Below, piece by piece: positions 10,146 through 18,882 of a stretch of 64,000 bases of DNA. Position numbers and translations under genes: made by a program. The notes below the pieces were generated by a model, which was given only the letters and a program-made list of their open reading frames with translations, did not search any database and was not told the DNA's origin. The stretch comes from Flavobacterium beibuense F44-8 (GTDB lineage Bacteria; Bacteroidota; Bacteroidia; Flavobacteriales; Flavobacteriaceae). Each line of letters begins with the position of its first letter. Within the stretch, counting starts at the first letter, position 1. The stretch lies in NCBI RefSeq assembly GCF_000769915.1, contig NZ_JRLV01000006.1, positions 62,001 through 126,000 on the forward strand, in the 5' to 3' direction.

Positions 10146-10325
10146 CTTATAAACGATTTAATTTTATGCAAAAATAAATTTTATACTGAAATAGTCAAGT
10201 AAAATTTTGTTTATTTTCTGTAAAAAGTTAAGAACGTTTTCCCGGTGCCCTATATACGGGGTTTACAGGCCGTTTAAGACTGCTTAGATCCCCCGATTTT
10301 ACTGCTAACCGTAAGGGTTTGCCAA

Positions 10326-10898
10326 CTAATACTTTTCAGGTATCCACTTCACTTCGTCAGCCTTAAGGTCATGGGACAACTTTCGTGCCAACACAAAAAG
10401 GTAGTCAGAAAGTCGGTTTAAGTATGTCAAAACCCTCTCATCTGTAGGTTCAAGCTCATGTAAATGTACCGATAAACGCTCTGCACGACGGCAAACACAA
10501 CGTGCTATGTGACAATATGACACAGTTGTATGACCTCCCGGAAGCACAAAATGTGTCATTGGGGGTAATTCAGAATCCATAGCGTCAATCTCATTTTCAA
10601 GATATTGAATATTCTCCTCAGAGATTTTAGGGATGTTAAGTCTTTCTTTTCCGTTTTTCAGGATTAGTTTTTCGGGATCTGTTGCCAATATGGCACCTAA
10701 AGTAAACAGGCGATCCTGAATATGTTCCAGTACTTTTTTGTAATGGGGGTTCATATCCTGATCACGGATAAGCCCAATATGTGAGTTAAGTTCGTCTACC
10801 GTTCCGTAGCTCTCTATGCGTATATGGTGTTTTGGTACACGAGTTCCGCCAAAAAGGGCAGTGGTACCTTTATCTCCTGTTTTAGTATATACTTTCAT
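10326..10898 (-). CDS. cob(I)alamin adenosyltransferase, PduO type
   Basis: The 190-residue protein is a PduO-type ATP:corrinoid adenosyltransferase, which attaches the adenosyl group of coenzyme B12 (or its corrinoid precursors). The ATP-binding N-terminus TKTGDKGTTALFGGTRVPKH and the later conserved segment CRRAERLSVHLHELEP, followed by YLNRLSDYLFVLARKLSH, are diagnostic. Proteins of this family form trimers. No cobalamin synthesis gene is adjacent. A B12-binding radical SAM gene lies about 29 kb away, but that is no evidence of a link. Confidence 0.92.
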   Translation of the reverse strand: MKVYTKTGDKGTTALFGGTRVPKHHIRIESYGTVDELNSHIGLIRDQDMNPHYKKVLEHIQDRLFTLGAILATDPEKLILKNGKERLNIPKISEENIQYLENEIDAMDSELPPMTHFVLPGGHTTVSYCHIARCVCRRAERLSVHLHELEPTDERVLTYLNRLSDYLFVLARKLSHDLKADEVKWIPEKY

Positions 10899-10921
10899 TT
10901 TGTAATGCTATTGAAAGATTG

Positions 10922-10956
10922 AAAATTTAATGATTAAAAATTTAATGATTAAAAAT
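10922..10956. repeat. 15-bp tandem repeat
   Basis: The unit AAAATTTAATGATTA occurs twice in exact tandem (10922-10936, 10937-10951), followed by a partial third copy. It lies between the adenosyltransferase start and an interspersed repeat. Confidence 0.8.
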
Positions 10957-10965
10957 ATAGAGCGG

Positions 10966-11041
10966 TGTCATCCTGACGAAGGAAGGATCTCTTTTACTGA
11001 TTTAGATTCTTCACTCCATTTGCATTTCGTTCAGAATGACA
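10966..11041. repeat. interspersed imperfect inverted repeat
   Basis: The left end TGTCATCCTGA-CGAAGGAAG and the reverse complement of the right end, TGTCATTCTGAACGAAATG, match closely. This gives an imperfect palindrome of about 76 bp with non-coding character. Elements starting TGTCATTCTGAnCGAAG are a repeat type I recognise from many Bacteroidota genomes. This copy sits in the gap between the adenosyltransferase and the ABC ATPase genes. Whether it is mobile or a transcript-end structure cannot be told. Confidence 0.65.
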
Positions 11042-11089
11042 GCGTGTTTGATGAATATTGCCAACTGTTAACCGGATACTACTTAAATA

Positions 11090-11791
11090 CTACCTGTGTG
11101 GATTAGGATTAATGTTGTCGCTTTCTATAACACCATCTCTAAGACGGATAACCCTGTGAGCATAAGCAGCAATGTCTTCCTCGTGGGTTACCAGTATAAC
11201 GGTATTGCCGTTTGCGTGTATTTCGTTAAAAAGTTTCATTATCTCTACCGATGTTTTACTGTCCAGATTACCCGTAGGCTCATCGGCAAGAATGATAGAT
11301 GGGTGGTTAACCAGTGCGCGGGCTACGGCAACCCTTTGGCGCTGTCCTCCCGAAAGCTGGTTGGGTTTGTGGTCCATGCGGTCTTCCAGTCCTACCTGTG
11401 TTAGTACCTGTGAGGCGCGCTCGTTACGCTCGGGTTTTTTGTAGCCGGCATATACCATAGGCAGGGCTACATTGTCTAGCGCGGTGGTACGAGGCAGTAG
11501 GTTAAAGGTTTGGAAAACGAAGCCTATTTCCTTGTTACGTATTTCGGCCAACTCGTTATCGCTCATTTTACTCACGTCCTTTCCGTTCAGGATGTAAGTG
11601 CCCCCGGTAGGGGTGTCCAGGCAGCCTAACAGGTTCATAAGGGTTGATTTACCAGATCCCGACGGACCCATTAATGCGACATATTCGCCTTTGTTTATGG
11701 TTAGATCAATGCCTTTTAAAACTTTTACCACCTCATTGCCCAGCGGAAAGTTTCGGGTTATGCTTTTTATATCGATAATTGGTTGTGCCAT
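11090..11791 (-). CDS. ABC transporter ATP-binding protein, LolD/MacB type
   Basis: This is a 233-residue ATPase subunit. Walker [16 protein letters not shown] lies near residue 43, the Q-loop is in [11 protein letters not shown], the signature is [15 protein letters not shown], Walker B is [12 protein letters not shown], and the H-loop is [13 protein letters not shown]. The sequence belongs to the LolD/MacB/FtsE-like group, which powers MacB-type mechanotransmission or lipoprotein release and works with permeases of the FtsX superfamily. No permease gene is next to it here, so its partner must be encoded elsewhere. Confidence 0.9.
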   Translation of the reverse strand: MAQPIIDIKSITRNFPLGNEVVKVLKGIDLTINKGEYVALMGPSGSGKSTLMNLLGCLDTPTGGTYILNGKDVSKMSDNELAEIRNKEIGFVFQTFNLLPRTTALDNVALPMVYAGYKKPERNERASQVLTQVGLEDRMDHKPNQLSGGQRQRVAVARALVNHPSIILADEPTGNLDSKTSVEIMKLFNEIHANGNTVILVTHEEDIAAYAHRVIRLRDGVIESDNINPNPHR

Positions 11792-11885
11792 ACTTTTATT
11801 TTGAGGCTTAAAAGTAAGGAATTTTTGTTGGAATGTAGAATGGTAATATTTGGATTATTATGTAGTGTGCTATTGTGGCGGTTTT

Positions 11886-12452
11886 CTAAAAGACCGATTT
11901 ATGGATAATATGATAACCTGAAACGCAATCCTGATTTACGCCATAATCGTTTAGATACAGGTAGTAAGAAATGGTAGGCATTTCTTTTTCCATATTATTT
12001 TTAAAATGATAGGTGTCATCCGGTTGCTTTTTGCAATATCTGTTTAGGAAAGAGTCAAAAGAATATCTGTTGTAATATTGGGTTATTGAATCGGTAAGGG
12101 TGAAGCATTCGTTAGGGTAAAAGTAAAGTCCGGAGTCAAATATTGTTTTTTGGTTTATGGCGTTGTATATAAAATCTTCAAGAGTTCCTTTTTCAGCGTT
12201 TGAATGTAAAGAGCTATATACATAATGAAGGTTTAAAATATCTGTTTTACAGATGCTGTCACCTTCAATTTTCATATATATCCCTGAATGAGAAATAGGT
12301 GGTGGGGGGAGTGGGGAGTCTTTTTGTGAAAACTGTTGTACGAGTTCTTTTGAAATTTTTTTTGAAACCTCATGACTATAGTATTCCTTTTCTGTTTTTT
12401 GAGTACAGGAAACGATAAGTATGGCGACTATAAGTAAAAGGTGTGTTTTCAT
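11886..12452 (-). CDS. putative lipoprotein, unknown function
   Basis: The 188-residue product has a lipoprotein signal (MKTHLLLIVAILIVSC) with the lipid-modified Cys near residue 16. The mature part is polar and aromatic-rich, with several Tyr pairs. I recognise no domain. It is divergent from the plus-strand DUF4833-like gene. The codon use looks slightly more AT-rich than its neighbours, which is common for strain-variable lipoproteins. Confidence 0.65.
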   Translation of the reverse strand: MKTHLLLIVAILIVSCTQKTEKEYYSHEVSKKISKELVQQFSQKDSPLPPPPISHSGIYMKIEGDSICKTDILNLHYVYSSLHSNAEKGTLEDFIYNAINQKTIFDSGLYFYPNECFTLTDSITQYYNRYSFDSFLNRYCKKQPDDTYHFKNNMEKEMPTISYYLYLNDYGVNQDCVSGYHIIHKSVF

Positions 12453-12574
12453 GGTTTAGTAAAAATAGTAAAATAAATAACTTGGGTGTCGCAGCCTGCG
12501 ACTTTACAATTTCTTTACATAAAACTGCTGTCGAACATTTTTTTTACTATATTTATAATGTTGATAGTCAGTAT

Positions 12575-13093
12575 ATGAAAAATCATTTCCTACTCATACT
12601 TTTTATTATCAGCATGCCTGCATGCCTGGCACAAGATGGTTATCCTGAACCTCCCGATAGCCACAAACGTCTTTTTTATATTCAGCATAGTAAAAATCAC
12701 AATACCTATGTTTATGATGCTAATATTATTAGCAATACCAACATAAAAGATAGTGATCCTATTGATGTGTACCAGATAGATTATAAAAAGGACGGTACCC
12801 GTGAAGAACTTACCGGACTACAGCGTAAAATGGCTTACGGGATTACTTTTAATAAAGTAGGGGAAAACAAGTTTGAGTTTACCCTTGCGGCTTATCCCGA
12901 AAAAATACTTACCCTTGCCATGCAATCAGGCAAACCTGTAGTTACCGTAAATATTAACGGTAAGGAAATGGTGCTGGAGCGTATGTTTTTACACTGTAAT
13001 GCCCTTGGTACCAATGTTTCTAAAATTGACTTTTACGGCAGGGATGTAAAAACACACAGGGATCTTGCCGAAACCATGTACTTAAGCAGGTAA
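12575..13093 (+). CDS. DUF4833-like exported protein
   Basis: The product is 172 residues from the chosen ATG at 12575. That start places a signal peptide (MKNHFLLILFIISMPACLAQ) at the N-terminus; an upstream in-frame start at 12443 adds only Cys/Phe-rich leader sequence and overlaps the neighbouring gene. The mature sequence LFYIQHSKNHNTYVYDANII, DPIDVYQIDYKKDGTREELT and LQRKMAYGI fits the DUF4833 family of Bacteroidota exported proteins, about 140 residues long and of unknown function. It is most likely periplasmic. Confidence 0.75.
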   Translation: MKNHFLLILFIISMPACLAQDGYPEPPDSHKRLFYIQHSKNHNTYVYDANIISNTNIKDSDPIDVYQIDYKKDGTREELTGLQRKMAYGITFNKVGENKFEFTLAAYPEKILTLAMQSGKPVVTVNINGKEMVLERMFLHCNALGTNVSKIDFYGRDVKTHRDLAETMYLSR

Positions 13094-13256
13094 TCTTTCT
13101 TCATTCTTAATGTTTAAAGTCCTCAAGTCGGTATGGGGTAATGGGATTTATGGCTTATAATCTTCAATTTTTGATTTTTACTTCGTTAAGTATTTCTTAA
13201 AAATCTTAATATATTCTTTAAGTGTATTAAACTATTCTTAATAATTTAACCAAAAC

Positions 13257-13288
13257 TTTGAAATGTCATGATTGTGATGTTACCTTTG
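13257..13288 (+). promoter_or_regulatory. complete Bacteroidota-type promoter
   Basis: A TTTG -33 box at 13257-13260 and a TACCTTTG -7 box at 13281-13288 are separated by 20 bp. This matches the primary sigma factor consensus of the phylum. It drives the lipoprotein gene starting at 13342, with a leader of roughly 45 bases. Confidence 0.75.
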
Positions 13289-13341
13289 ATCTATCAAGTA
13301 ACGAAATAATTACAAGTAACAAATCAAATAATTAAATGACT

Positions 13342-14007
13342 ATGAAAAGATTAAACTTATTATTAGGAGCAGTGTTAGTAGCAGCGGGTGCAACGTCTTG
13401 TAAGACTGATACCGAGCAAATGGCAGAAAAGAATATTGACCGTTATGAGTCGTATGTTGACTCAATAGGAAACCTTGATGCTACCGAAAGGTCGGCTAAC
13501 TGGGCTCAGATTGAGGCTGAATACCAAGCCAGGCTTGCAGAGGCTGAAGCTGCACTAAGCGACGCTAAAGAAAGCCAAAATGCAGAAACTCGTATTAACG
13601 ACACGAAAACTAAGTATGAGAACGTAAAAACTGAAACGGAGAAGGAAGCTAATGAAACAGCTGCTGATGCACTGGTAATTTCATACTTCGGTCCGGACAA
13701 CATGGTTGGTGACGATCTTAACTTTAACTGGGTAAACAAGGATAACATTCTTAGTGTATACCAAAACTTTGTAGATACCTTTAATAAAAATAAAGATAGC
13801 TACTCAAGACAGGATTTTGATAAAATCAAAGCTTGGTATGAGGCACTTGATGCCAGAAAAAATACAGTAGAGAAAGAAGGTCTTTCGTCAGAAGATAACC
13901 GTAAAATTGCGGCTCTTAAGTTAGAGTTTGCTCCTAAATTTAAATGGGAGCGTATGACAGCTAAAAGTGAGGAAAACCAAGAAGCTAAAGAAGAAGCGAC
14001 AGAGTAA
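13342..14007 (+). CDS. putative lipoprotein with central coiled coil
   Basis: The product starts MKRLNLLLGAVLVAAGATSC, a lipoprotein signal with Cys 20; an ATG two codons earlier (13336) is the alternative start. Residues about 25-110 are Ala/Glu/Lys-rich heptads (QIEAEYQARLAEAEAALSDA), a coiled coil. The C-terminal part contains a conserved-looking segment around FGPDNMVGDDLNFNW and WYEALDARKN, and the tail is acidic. This resembles flavobacterial lipoproteins of unknown function (DUF6565-like). A full promoter lies upstream and a strong terminator follows, so it is monocistronic. Confidence 0.75.
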   Translation: MKRLNLLLGAVLVAAGATSCKTDTEQMAEKNIDRYESYVDSIGNLDATERSANWAQIEAEYQARLAEAEAALSDAKESQNAETRINDTKTKYENVKTETEKEANETAADALVISYFGPDNMVGDDLNFNWVNKDNILSVYQNFVDTFNKNKDSYSRQDFDKIKAWYEALDARKNTVEKEGLSSEDNRKIAALKLEFAPKFKWERMTAKSEENQEAKEEATE

Positions 14008-14040
14008 TATAAGGTTTTATATAAATTTGTGTTTGTGGAA

Positions 14041-14067
14041 AAAAGCCGGCTATATGCCGGTTTTTTT
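14041..14067 (+). terminator. terminator
   Basis: GCCGGC-TATAT-GCCGG forms a GC-rich stem extended by A/T pairs, and the 3' side carries seven T residues. It follows the lipoprotein stop codon by about 35 bp. Confidence 0.9.
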
Positions 14068-14160
14068 AATTTTATTGGGTTTGTTTTAACCGGGGTTTAA
14101 CGTGTTGCTGTTTAATGGTTTGCTAACTTTATGTAGTAAAACCGATTAAAAATATATGTT

Positions 14161-14415
14161 ATGCCAACAGGAAAAGATACTAGACCTCAAATAAAAAATG
14201 AAGAGCAGTATGAGGCGTTAAGAGACAAAGGTTACAGTAAAGAGAAATCGGCACGTATAGCTAACAGTGAAGGTGCTGAACACAGGGGCGGTAAAGCTAA
14301 AAAGTATGAAGACCGCACAAAGCAAAGCCTATATGATGAAGCTAAAAAAGTAGGTATTGAAGGGAGGAGCAAAATGACCAAAGCGCAACTGGCTTATGCT
14401 TTGCGACACAATTAA
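14161..14415 (+). CDS. small basic protein with a Rho-N/SAP-like C-terminus
   Basis: This 84-residue lysine-rich protein has an N-terminal helix pair (NEEQYEALRDKGYSKEKSAR) and a C-terminal SLYDEAKKVGIEGRSKMTKA segment followed by QLAYALR. That C-terminal pattern of two short helices is the Rho N-terminal/SAP-like fold used for nucleic-acid binding. Small proteins of this kind (DUF7218-like) are frequent in bacteria and may be nucleoid- or stress-related; this is inference. The gene overlaps the convergent gene by four bases. Confidence 0.75.
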   Translation: MPTGKDTRPQIKNEEQYEALRDKGYSKEKSARIANSEGAEHRGGKAKKYEDRTKQSLYDEAKKVGIEGRSKMTKAQLAYALRHN

Positions 14416-15020
14416 GCGAGTAATCCCCATAGGTTACGGATGCCTAAAACGGCATCGAGGAAAAAGGAGCGGTAAGGTCGGATAATAAAATCTTGTTTTG
14501 CCTGTCCTTTACGGAAAAAGATAAGGCCTAAATGGTATGTGTCTATAGTGATGGTAACATTCGGGTCTTTTTTTATGGTTTCCCAAGCCTTTTCCATTTC
14601 TGGTGTTTTATGGATATCAGGTAGTACAAACAGGTTTTGGTCGGTTACGTCTTTGCGGAGTTGTTCAAAGGCTTTCATAATACTTTGAGTATTGCTTCCG
14701 CAAATAAAACCAAGGTCGAGCCCGCCGGGTACAGGTGCCATAGGAGAAAAGAACCATAGTTTTGTTTTGGTTCTTTCGCCTACTTCACGAATGGTTTCGG
14801 TAACCTCATTAGAGTTTTCTCCATATACCACCAGTTTAAACGACTTGCAGTGGTTAATGGTTTTAAATAAAATGGTGAGTACCTTACTGCTGAGACCGTT
14901 TTTGTCATTTCCTGATATTTTCTTTCCGGAATAAAATCCTTCGGTTACCAACTCATATACAAAAGGCGAATGTATGCCGTGTGCATTGCTTGATTTTAAA
15001 AGAAACGTTAGGTATGACAT
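14412..15020 (-). CDS. degenerate relative of SAM-dependent methyltransferases
   Basis: The 202-residue protein begins MSYLTFLLKSSNAHGIHSPF, the N-terminal signature of a Bacteroidota family usually annotated as class I SAM-dependent methyltransferase. Its C-terminus (VTITIDTYHLGLIFFRKGQA, then QDFIIRPY) also matches that family. The glycine-rich SAM-binding loop (usually E-x-G-x-x-x-G) expected after the first helix is not visible; the region reads SFKLVVYGENSNEVTE instead. It may therefore have lost the cofactor site. It lies 22 bp downstream of the ABC-F gene on the same strand and could be cotranscribed with it. Confidence 0.65.
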   Translation of the reverse strand: MSYLTFLLKSSNAHGIHSPFVYELVTEGFYSGKKISGNDKNGLSSKVLTILFKTINHCKSFKLVVYGENSNEVTETIREVGERTKTKLWFFSPMAPVPGGLDLGFICGSNTQSIMKAFEQLRKDVTDQNLFVLPDIHKTPEMEKAWETIKKDPNVTITIDTYHLGLIFFRKGQAKQDFIIRPYRSFFLDAVLGIRNLWGLLA

Positions 15021-15041
15021 AGTCTCAAAAGTGTGTTAGGG

Positions 15042-16907
15042 TTATTCTTCCATTTTAGCGCTTAACTCAAACCAGCGCTCTGTTTTTTCGTCTATTTTAT
15101 CCAGTATCTCTTGTAGTTCATCGGCCTTTCCGGCAATTGCATCATCGGCTACCTTACCATCAGAGAAAAGCTGTTCGATGTCTTCCTTCTTTCTTTCCAG
15201 ATCTTTAATTTCCTTTTCTATTTTTTGGTATTCCTTCTGTTCGTTAAAAGTAAGTCCGGCTTTTACCTGATTTTGTTTCCAGGCTTTTTTATCGGCTGCA
15301 GGTTTTGTTTCTTCCTTAACAGGTTCGGCACTGTCTTCATAAGCACGGAAGTCACTATAGTTACCAGGGAAGTCTTCAATAACGCCTTCACCGCGGAAAA
15401 CAAACAGGTGGTCTACAATCTTATCCATAAAGTAACGGTCGTGCGATACTACAAGTAAACACCCCGGATAGTCCAATAAGAAAGCTTCCAGTACGTTTAG
15501 TGTAACAATGTCAAGATCGTTTGTAGGTTCATCCAGTATAAGGAAGTTTGGGTTTTGTATCAGTACGGTACACAGGTAAAGGCGCTTTAACTCGCCACCG
15601 CTAAGTTTCTCTACAAAATCGTACTGCTTTTTACGGTCGAATAAAAAACGTTCCAACAGTTGTGCTGCCGAAATGGTTCTGCCTTTTGTAAGCGGAATGT
15701 ATTCGCCAAACTCCTTAATAATGTCAATAACCTTTTGTTCCGGTTTCGGGTTAATGCCCGACTGGGTATAGTAGCCCAGTTTTATGGTTTCTCCAATAAC
15801 AACCTTACCGTTATCGGGCTGCATGCTTTGAGTAAGTATATTAAGGAAGGTAGATTTTCCGGTTCCGTTTTTACCTATAATGCCTATACGCTCGCCACGC
15901 TTAAAGTTGTAACTGAAGTTATCCAGTATGGTTTTGTCCTTAAATTTTTTAGATACATTATGTAACTCAACCACTTTGCTTCCCATGCGCTCCATGTTTA
16001 TTTCGAGCTCAACTTGGTGCTCCTTGCGGCGGCTGTGTGCTTTTTCCTTAATTACATAAAAGTCATCCTGACGGGATTTTGACTTGGTGGTACGTGCTTT
16101 TGGCTGACGTCGCATCCAGTCCAGTTCTTTTACAAAAAGGTTTTTTGCTTTGTCAATACTTGCGTTTTCGGCAGCTACACGTTCCTCTTTTTTGTTTAGG
16201 TAGTACGAGTAGTTACCTTTGTATTGGTATAGGTTTCCGTTTTCAAGTTCTATTATTTCGTTACATACACGTTCCAGGAAAAAGCGGTCGTGAGTAACCA
16301 TAAACAGCGTCATGTTCTCTTTGGCGAAATAATTTTCCAGCCATTCTATCATTTCAAGGTCAAGGTGGTTGGTAGGTTCATCCAGTATTAAAAGGTCGGG
16401 CTTATTGATAAGGATGATAGCCAGTGCCAAACGCTTTTTTTGCCCTCCCGAAAGGTTTTTAACCTTCAGTTTAAGGTCTTCAAGCTTTAGTTTAAAGAGA
16501 ATCTGTTTGTACTGTGTTTCAAAGTCCCAGGCATTATTGGCGTCCATACGCTCAAATGCTTTTTGGTAAGCCTCTTCGTCTTCGGGGTTTTCAAGTGCTT
16601 TTTCGTACTGCTCAATTACTTTCAGTGTGTCGTTGTCTGATGCGAATATACTTTCTTCAATAGTAAGCTCAGGGTCAAGATTAGGTTCCTGTGAAAGGAA
16701 AGCCATTTTGATTTCTTTGCGTATCACTACCTGTCCGGTGTCGGGAGTGTCTTCTCCGGTAATTATTTTAAGTATGCTTGTTTTTCCGGTTCCGTTTTTG
16801 GCAACAAAGGCAATTTTCTGGTCTTTATTGATCCCGAAAGAGATGTTCTCAAAAAGTGTGCGTTCGCCAAATGATTTGGATATGTTTTCAACTGAAAGAT
16901 AGTTCAC
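15042..16907 (-). CDS. ABC-F family ATPase (Uup-like)
   Basis: This 621-residue protein has two ABC domains and no membrane segments. Walker A motifs are AKNGTGKTSIL (near 38) and GKNGTGKSTFL (near 348). The signatures LSGGQKKRLALAI and LSGGELKRLYLCT precede Walker B motifs ending LILDEPTNHLD and LILDEPTNDLD. A charged coiled-coil tail from about 540 to the end (YQKIEKEIKDLERKKEDIEQ) places it near Uup. ABC-F proteins act on the ribosome or on branched DNA. A -7 box TATTTTTG (16925-16932, minus strand) lies just upstream. Confidence 0.92.
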   Translation of the reverse strand: MNYLSVENISKSFGERTLFENISFGINKDQKIAFVAKNGTGKTSILKIITGEDTPDTGQVVIRKEIKMAFLSQEPNLDPELTIEESIFASDNDTLKVIEQYEKALENPEDEEAYQKAFERMDANNAWDFETQYKQILFKLKLEDLKLKVKNLSGGQKKRLALAIILINKPDLLILDEPTNHLDLEMIEWLENYFAKENMTLFMVTHDRFFLERVCNEIIELENGNLYQYKGNYSYYLNKKEERVAAENASIDKAKNLFVKELDWMRRQPKARTTKSKSRQDDFYVIKEKAHSRRKEHQVELEINMERMGSKVVELHNVSKKFKDKTILDNFSYNFKRGERIGIIGKNGTGKSTFLNILTQSMQPDNGKVVIGETIKLGYYTQSGINPKPEQKVIDIIKEFGEYIPLTKGRTISAAQLLERFLFDRKKQYDFVEKLSGGELKRLYLCTVLIQNPNFLILDEPTNDLDIVTLNVLEAFLLDYPGCLLVVSHDRYFMDKIVDHLFVFRGEGVIEDFPGNYSDFRAYEDSAEPVKEETKPAADKKAWKQNQVKAGLTFNEQKEYQKIEKEIKDLERKKEDIEQLFSDGKVADDAIAGKADELQEILDKIDEKTERWFELSAKMEE

Positions 16908-16924
16908 TGCTGTATGATTTTGTG

Positions 16925-16932
16925 CAAAAATA
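16925..16932 (-). promoter_or_regulatory. -7 box upstream of the ABC-F gene
   Basis: The minus strand reads TATTTTTG, matching TAnnTTTG, 18 bp before the ATG at 16907. That spacing implies a very short leader. Confidence 0.55.
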
Positions 16933-17088
16933 GTCTTTTTGTGTCATGTATTTAAGGTTGTGAAATGATATTTTTTTAACTAAAACCGACAAAAAGTCAT
17001 TTAAGCTGACAAAATGACATTGTTTTTTCTATTGGAACAGAACTTGACTATTACTAAGCAAATATTTGAAACTAAAAAATTAAACGAT

Positions 17089-17514
17089 ATGAACTTAGTA
17101 AAACGTAACAACACAAACAGCTTTCCATTTGTAATGGACGAATTATTTAAAGATTTAATGGGCGGTACACAGTATGTAAATAAAACAGCGCCTGTTAATA
17201 TAAAAGAAACAGAAAATAATTTCCTTGTAGAGCTTATGGCTCCGGGATTTAAAAAAGAAGAATTTAATATTGAGTTAGATAATGATATCCTTACTATTTC
17301 TAACGAAGTGAAAACGGAGAAGACAGAAGGAGAAGAAGGTAAGTTTACCCGTAAGGAGTTTAGTTATTCTTCTTTCAAAAGATCGTTCACTTTGCCTGAA
17401 ACAGTAAATCAGGAAGGTATTCAAGCTCAGTATGAAGACGGTATCTTAAAAATAATGCTTCCGAAAAAAGAGGAAGCACTTCCAAAAGAGAAAAAAGTGA
17501 TTAGTATTTCATAA
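17089..17514 (+). CDS. small heat-shock protein Hsp20 (alpha-crystallin)
   Basis: The product is 141 residues from ATG 17089, giving the usual start MNLVKRNNTNSFPFVMDELF; an earlier in-frame ATG at 17014 adds 25 unlikely residues. The alpha-crystallin domain runs from about residue 32 to 130 (PVNIKETENNFLVELMAPGF to ILKIMLPKKE). It contains the FKRSFTLPETV segment and the closing I-x-I motif (VISIS). It is an ATP-independent cytosolic chaperone that holds unfolding proteins. It is closed by a strong terminator and is monocistronic. Confidence 0.93.
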   Translation: MNLVKRNNTNSFPFVMDELFKDLMGGTQYVNKTAPVNIKETENNFLVELMAPGFKKEEFNIELDNDILTISNEVKTEKTEGEEGKFTRKEFSYSSFKRSFTLPETVNQEGIQAQYEDGILKIMLPKKEEALPKEKKVISIS

Positions 17515-17535
17515 TGATTTGAGTTAGTTGGTTTG

Positions 17536-17564
17536 AAAAGCGTCCTGATGAAGGACGCTTTTTT
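17536..17564 (+). terminator. terminator of the Hsp20 gene
   Basis: AAAAGCGTCCT pairs with AGGACGCTTTT around GATGA, followed by further T residues. Confidence 0.92.
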
Positions 17565-17605
17565 ATTTTGGTGCATTAGGTAAATAACCAATTCAACATA
17601 ATAAT

Positions 17606-17613
17606 TATATTTG
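17606..17613 (+). promoter_or_regulatory. -7 box very close to the glycosyltransferase ATG
   Basis: TATATTTG matches TAnnTTTG and ends only four bases before the ATG at 17618. With normal spacing, transcription would begin at or within a base or two of the start codon. No TTG is visible at -33. Confidence 0.45.
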
Positions 17614-17617
17614 CGCT

Positions 17618-18778
17618 ATGCAGCTATCGGTTATTATTCTTAATTACAATGTCCGCTATTTTTTGGAGCAGTGCGTGCTAAGTGTGCAAAAGGCTCTTAA
17701 AGATATTGACGGAGAGATAATTGTGGTAGATAATAATTCTCCAGATGATAGCTGTGTAATGATGAAAAGGCGCTTTCCTGATATTACCCTTATTGAAAGC
17801 AAGGAGAATTCAGGTTTTCCAAAAGGTAATAATATAGGTGTGGCTGCGGCTAAGGGTGAGTACATATGTATACTGAACCCCGATACGGTAGTGGCGGAAG
17901 ATACTTTTACAAAAGTGCTACATTTTGCTGGAGGTAAACCTGATATTGGGATTACCGGAGTTAAACTGGTAGACGGTCGCGGTAACTTTTTACCCGAAAG
18001 CAAAAGGGGAGTGCCTACGCCTTGGGTGGCTTTTACCAAAATAGCCGGAATGTATAAGTTTTTCCCTAAATCATCAGTATTCAATAAATACTATGCCCAG
18101 CACATTACTCAAAATGAAACTGGCGAGGTAGATATACTGGTTGGCGCCTTTATGGTTATGAAGCGCGAACTGTATTTACAGGCAGGCGGTTTTGATGAGG
18201 GGTGCTTTATGTATAGTGATGATATCGATTTGTCGTATACTATACAGCAAATGGGTAAGGTTAACTACTACTTTCACGAAACTACGGTTATACATTATAA
18301 AGGAGAGAGTACGGTTAAAGATGGTACTTATATGAAGCGCTTTAGGGAAGCGATGCAGTTTTTTTATAAAAAACACTTTAGAACTTCTACGGTTTTTGAT
18401 TTGTTTATGCGTACGGGGACTTTGTTTTTTGCTGTAGTAAAGCGCAGTAGAAAAGGAGAGGTAGTTGTTCCGGAAGAGTATGTGCTTTTCTCGGGTGATG
18501 AGAATTTACGTATTGCTCTGGAAGACAGTCTTGAAAAAAAAGTAACGCGTTATGCTAAACCTGATGAAAAATTATTAAATTCGCAATCGTTTTCCGGATA
18601 CGGACAGGTTGAGGTGATTTTTGATAATAATTCGGTTGATTTTTTTGAGATAATTAAATTTATGGAAAAATTCAGCCAATCAGGACTTACCTTTAAGATC
18701 AGGCCGGAAGGCAGCCGTTTTATTATTGGTAGTAACGATAGTAACGACAGGGGGCAAGTAATTACAATTAAAGCTTAA
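17618..18778 (+). CDS. glycosyltransferase family 2 with a C-terminal extension
   Basis: This 386-residue protein has a GT-A domain in residues 1-240. Nucleotide-sugar residues are in LSVIILNYNVRYFLEQCVLS and VDNNSPDDSC, with the DxD-like LNPDTVV. IDLSYTIQQMGKVNYYFHET and IHYKGEST close the domain, as in rhamnosyl- and related transferases (WbbL-like). An extension from about 290 to 386 (ending DRGQVITIKA) has no motif I recognise; it is typical of the flavobacterial members. The likely role is adding sugars in cell-surface polysaccharide, though no other polysaccharide gene is nearby. Confidence 0.87.
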   Translation: MQLSVIILNYNVRYFLEQCVLSVQKALKDIDGEIIVVDNNSPDDSCVMMKRRFPDITLIESKENSGFPKGNNIGVAAAKGEYICILNPDTVVAEDTFTKVLHFAGGKPDIGITGVKLVDGRGNFLPESKRGVPTPWVAFTKIAGMYKFFPKSSVFNKYYAQHITQNETGEVDILVGAFMVMKRELYLQAGGFDEGCFMYSDDIDLSYTIQQMGKVNYYFHETTVIHYKGESTVKDGTYMKRFREAMQFFYKKHFRTSTVFDLFMRTGTLFFAVVKRSRKGEVVVPEEYVLFSGDENLRIALEDSLEKKVTRYAKPDEKLLNSQSFSGYGQVEVIFDNNSVDFFEIIKFMEKFSQSGLTFKIRPEGSRFIIGSNDSNDRGQVITIKA

Positions 18779-18882
18779 ATAATTGTAAAAGTGCTCACAA
18801 ACCTGTTGTGAAACGGGCAAAAACTGATTTTTTTTAGTAATTTCGCAAGCGGAAAGATTAATTTTACCTTTAGGTTAACGAT

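Noticed and set aside
12443..12574. Longer start for the DUF4833-like protein
   Set aside because: It overlaps the neighbouring gene and hides the signal peptide; ATG 12575 restores a normal one.
17014..17088. Longer start for Hsp20
   Set aside because: The extra 25 residues are not part of the family; ATG 17089 gives a normal Hsp20 length.
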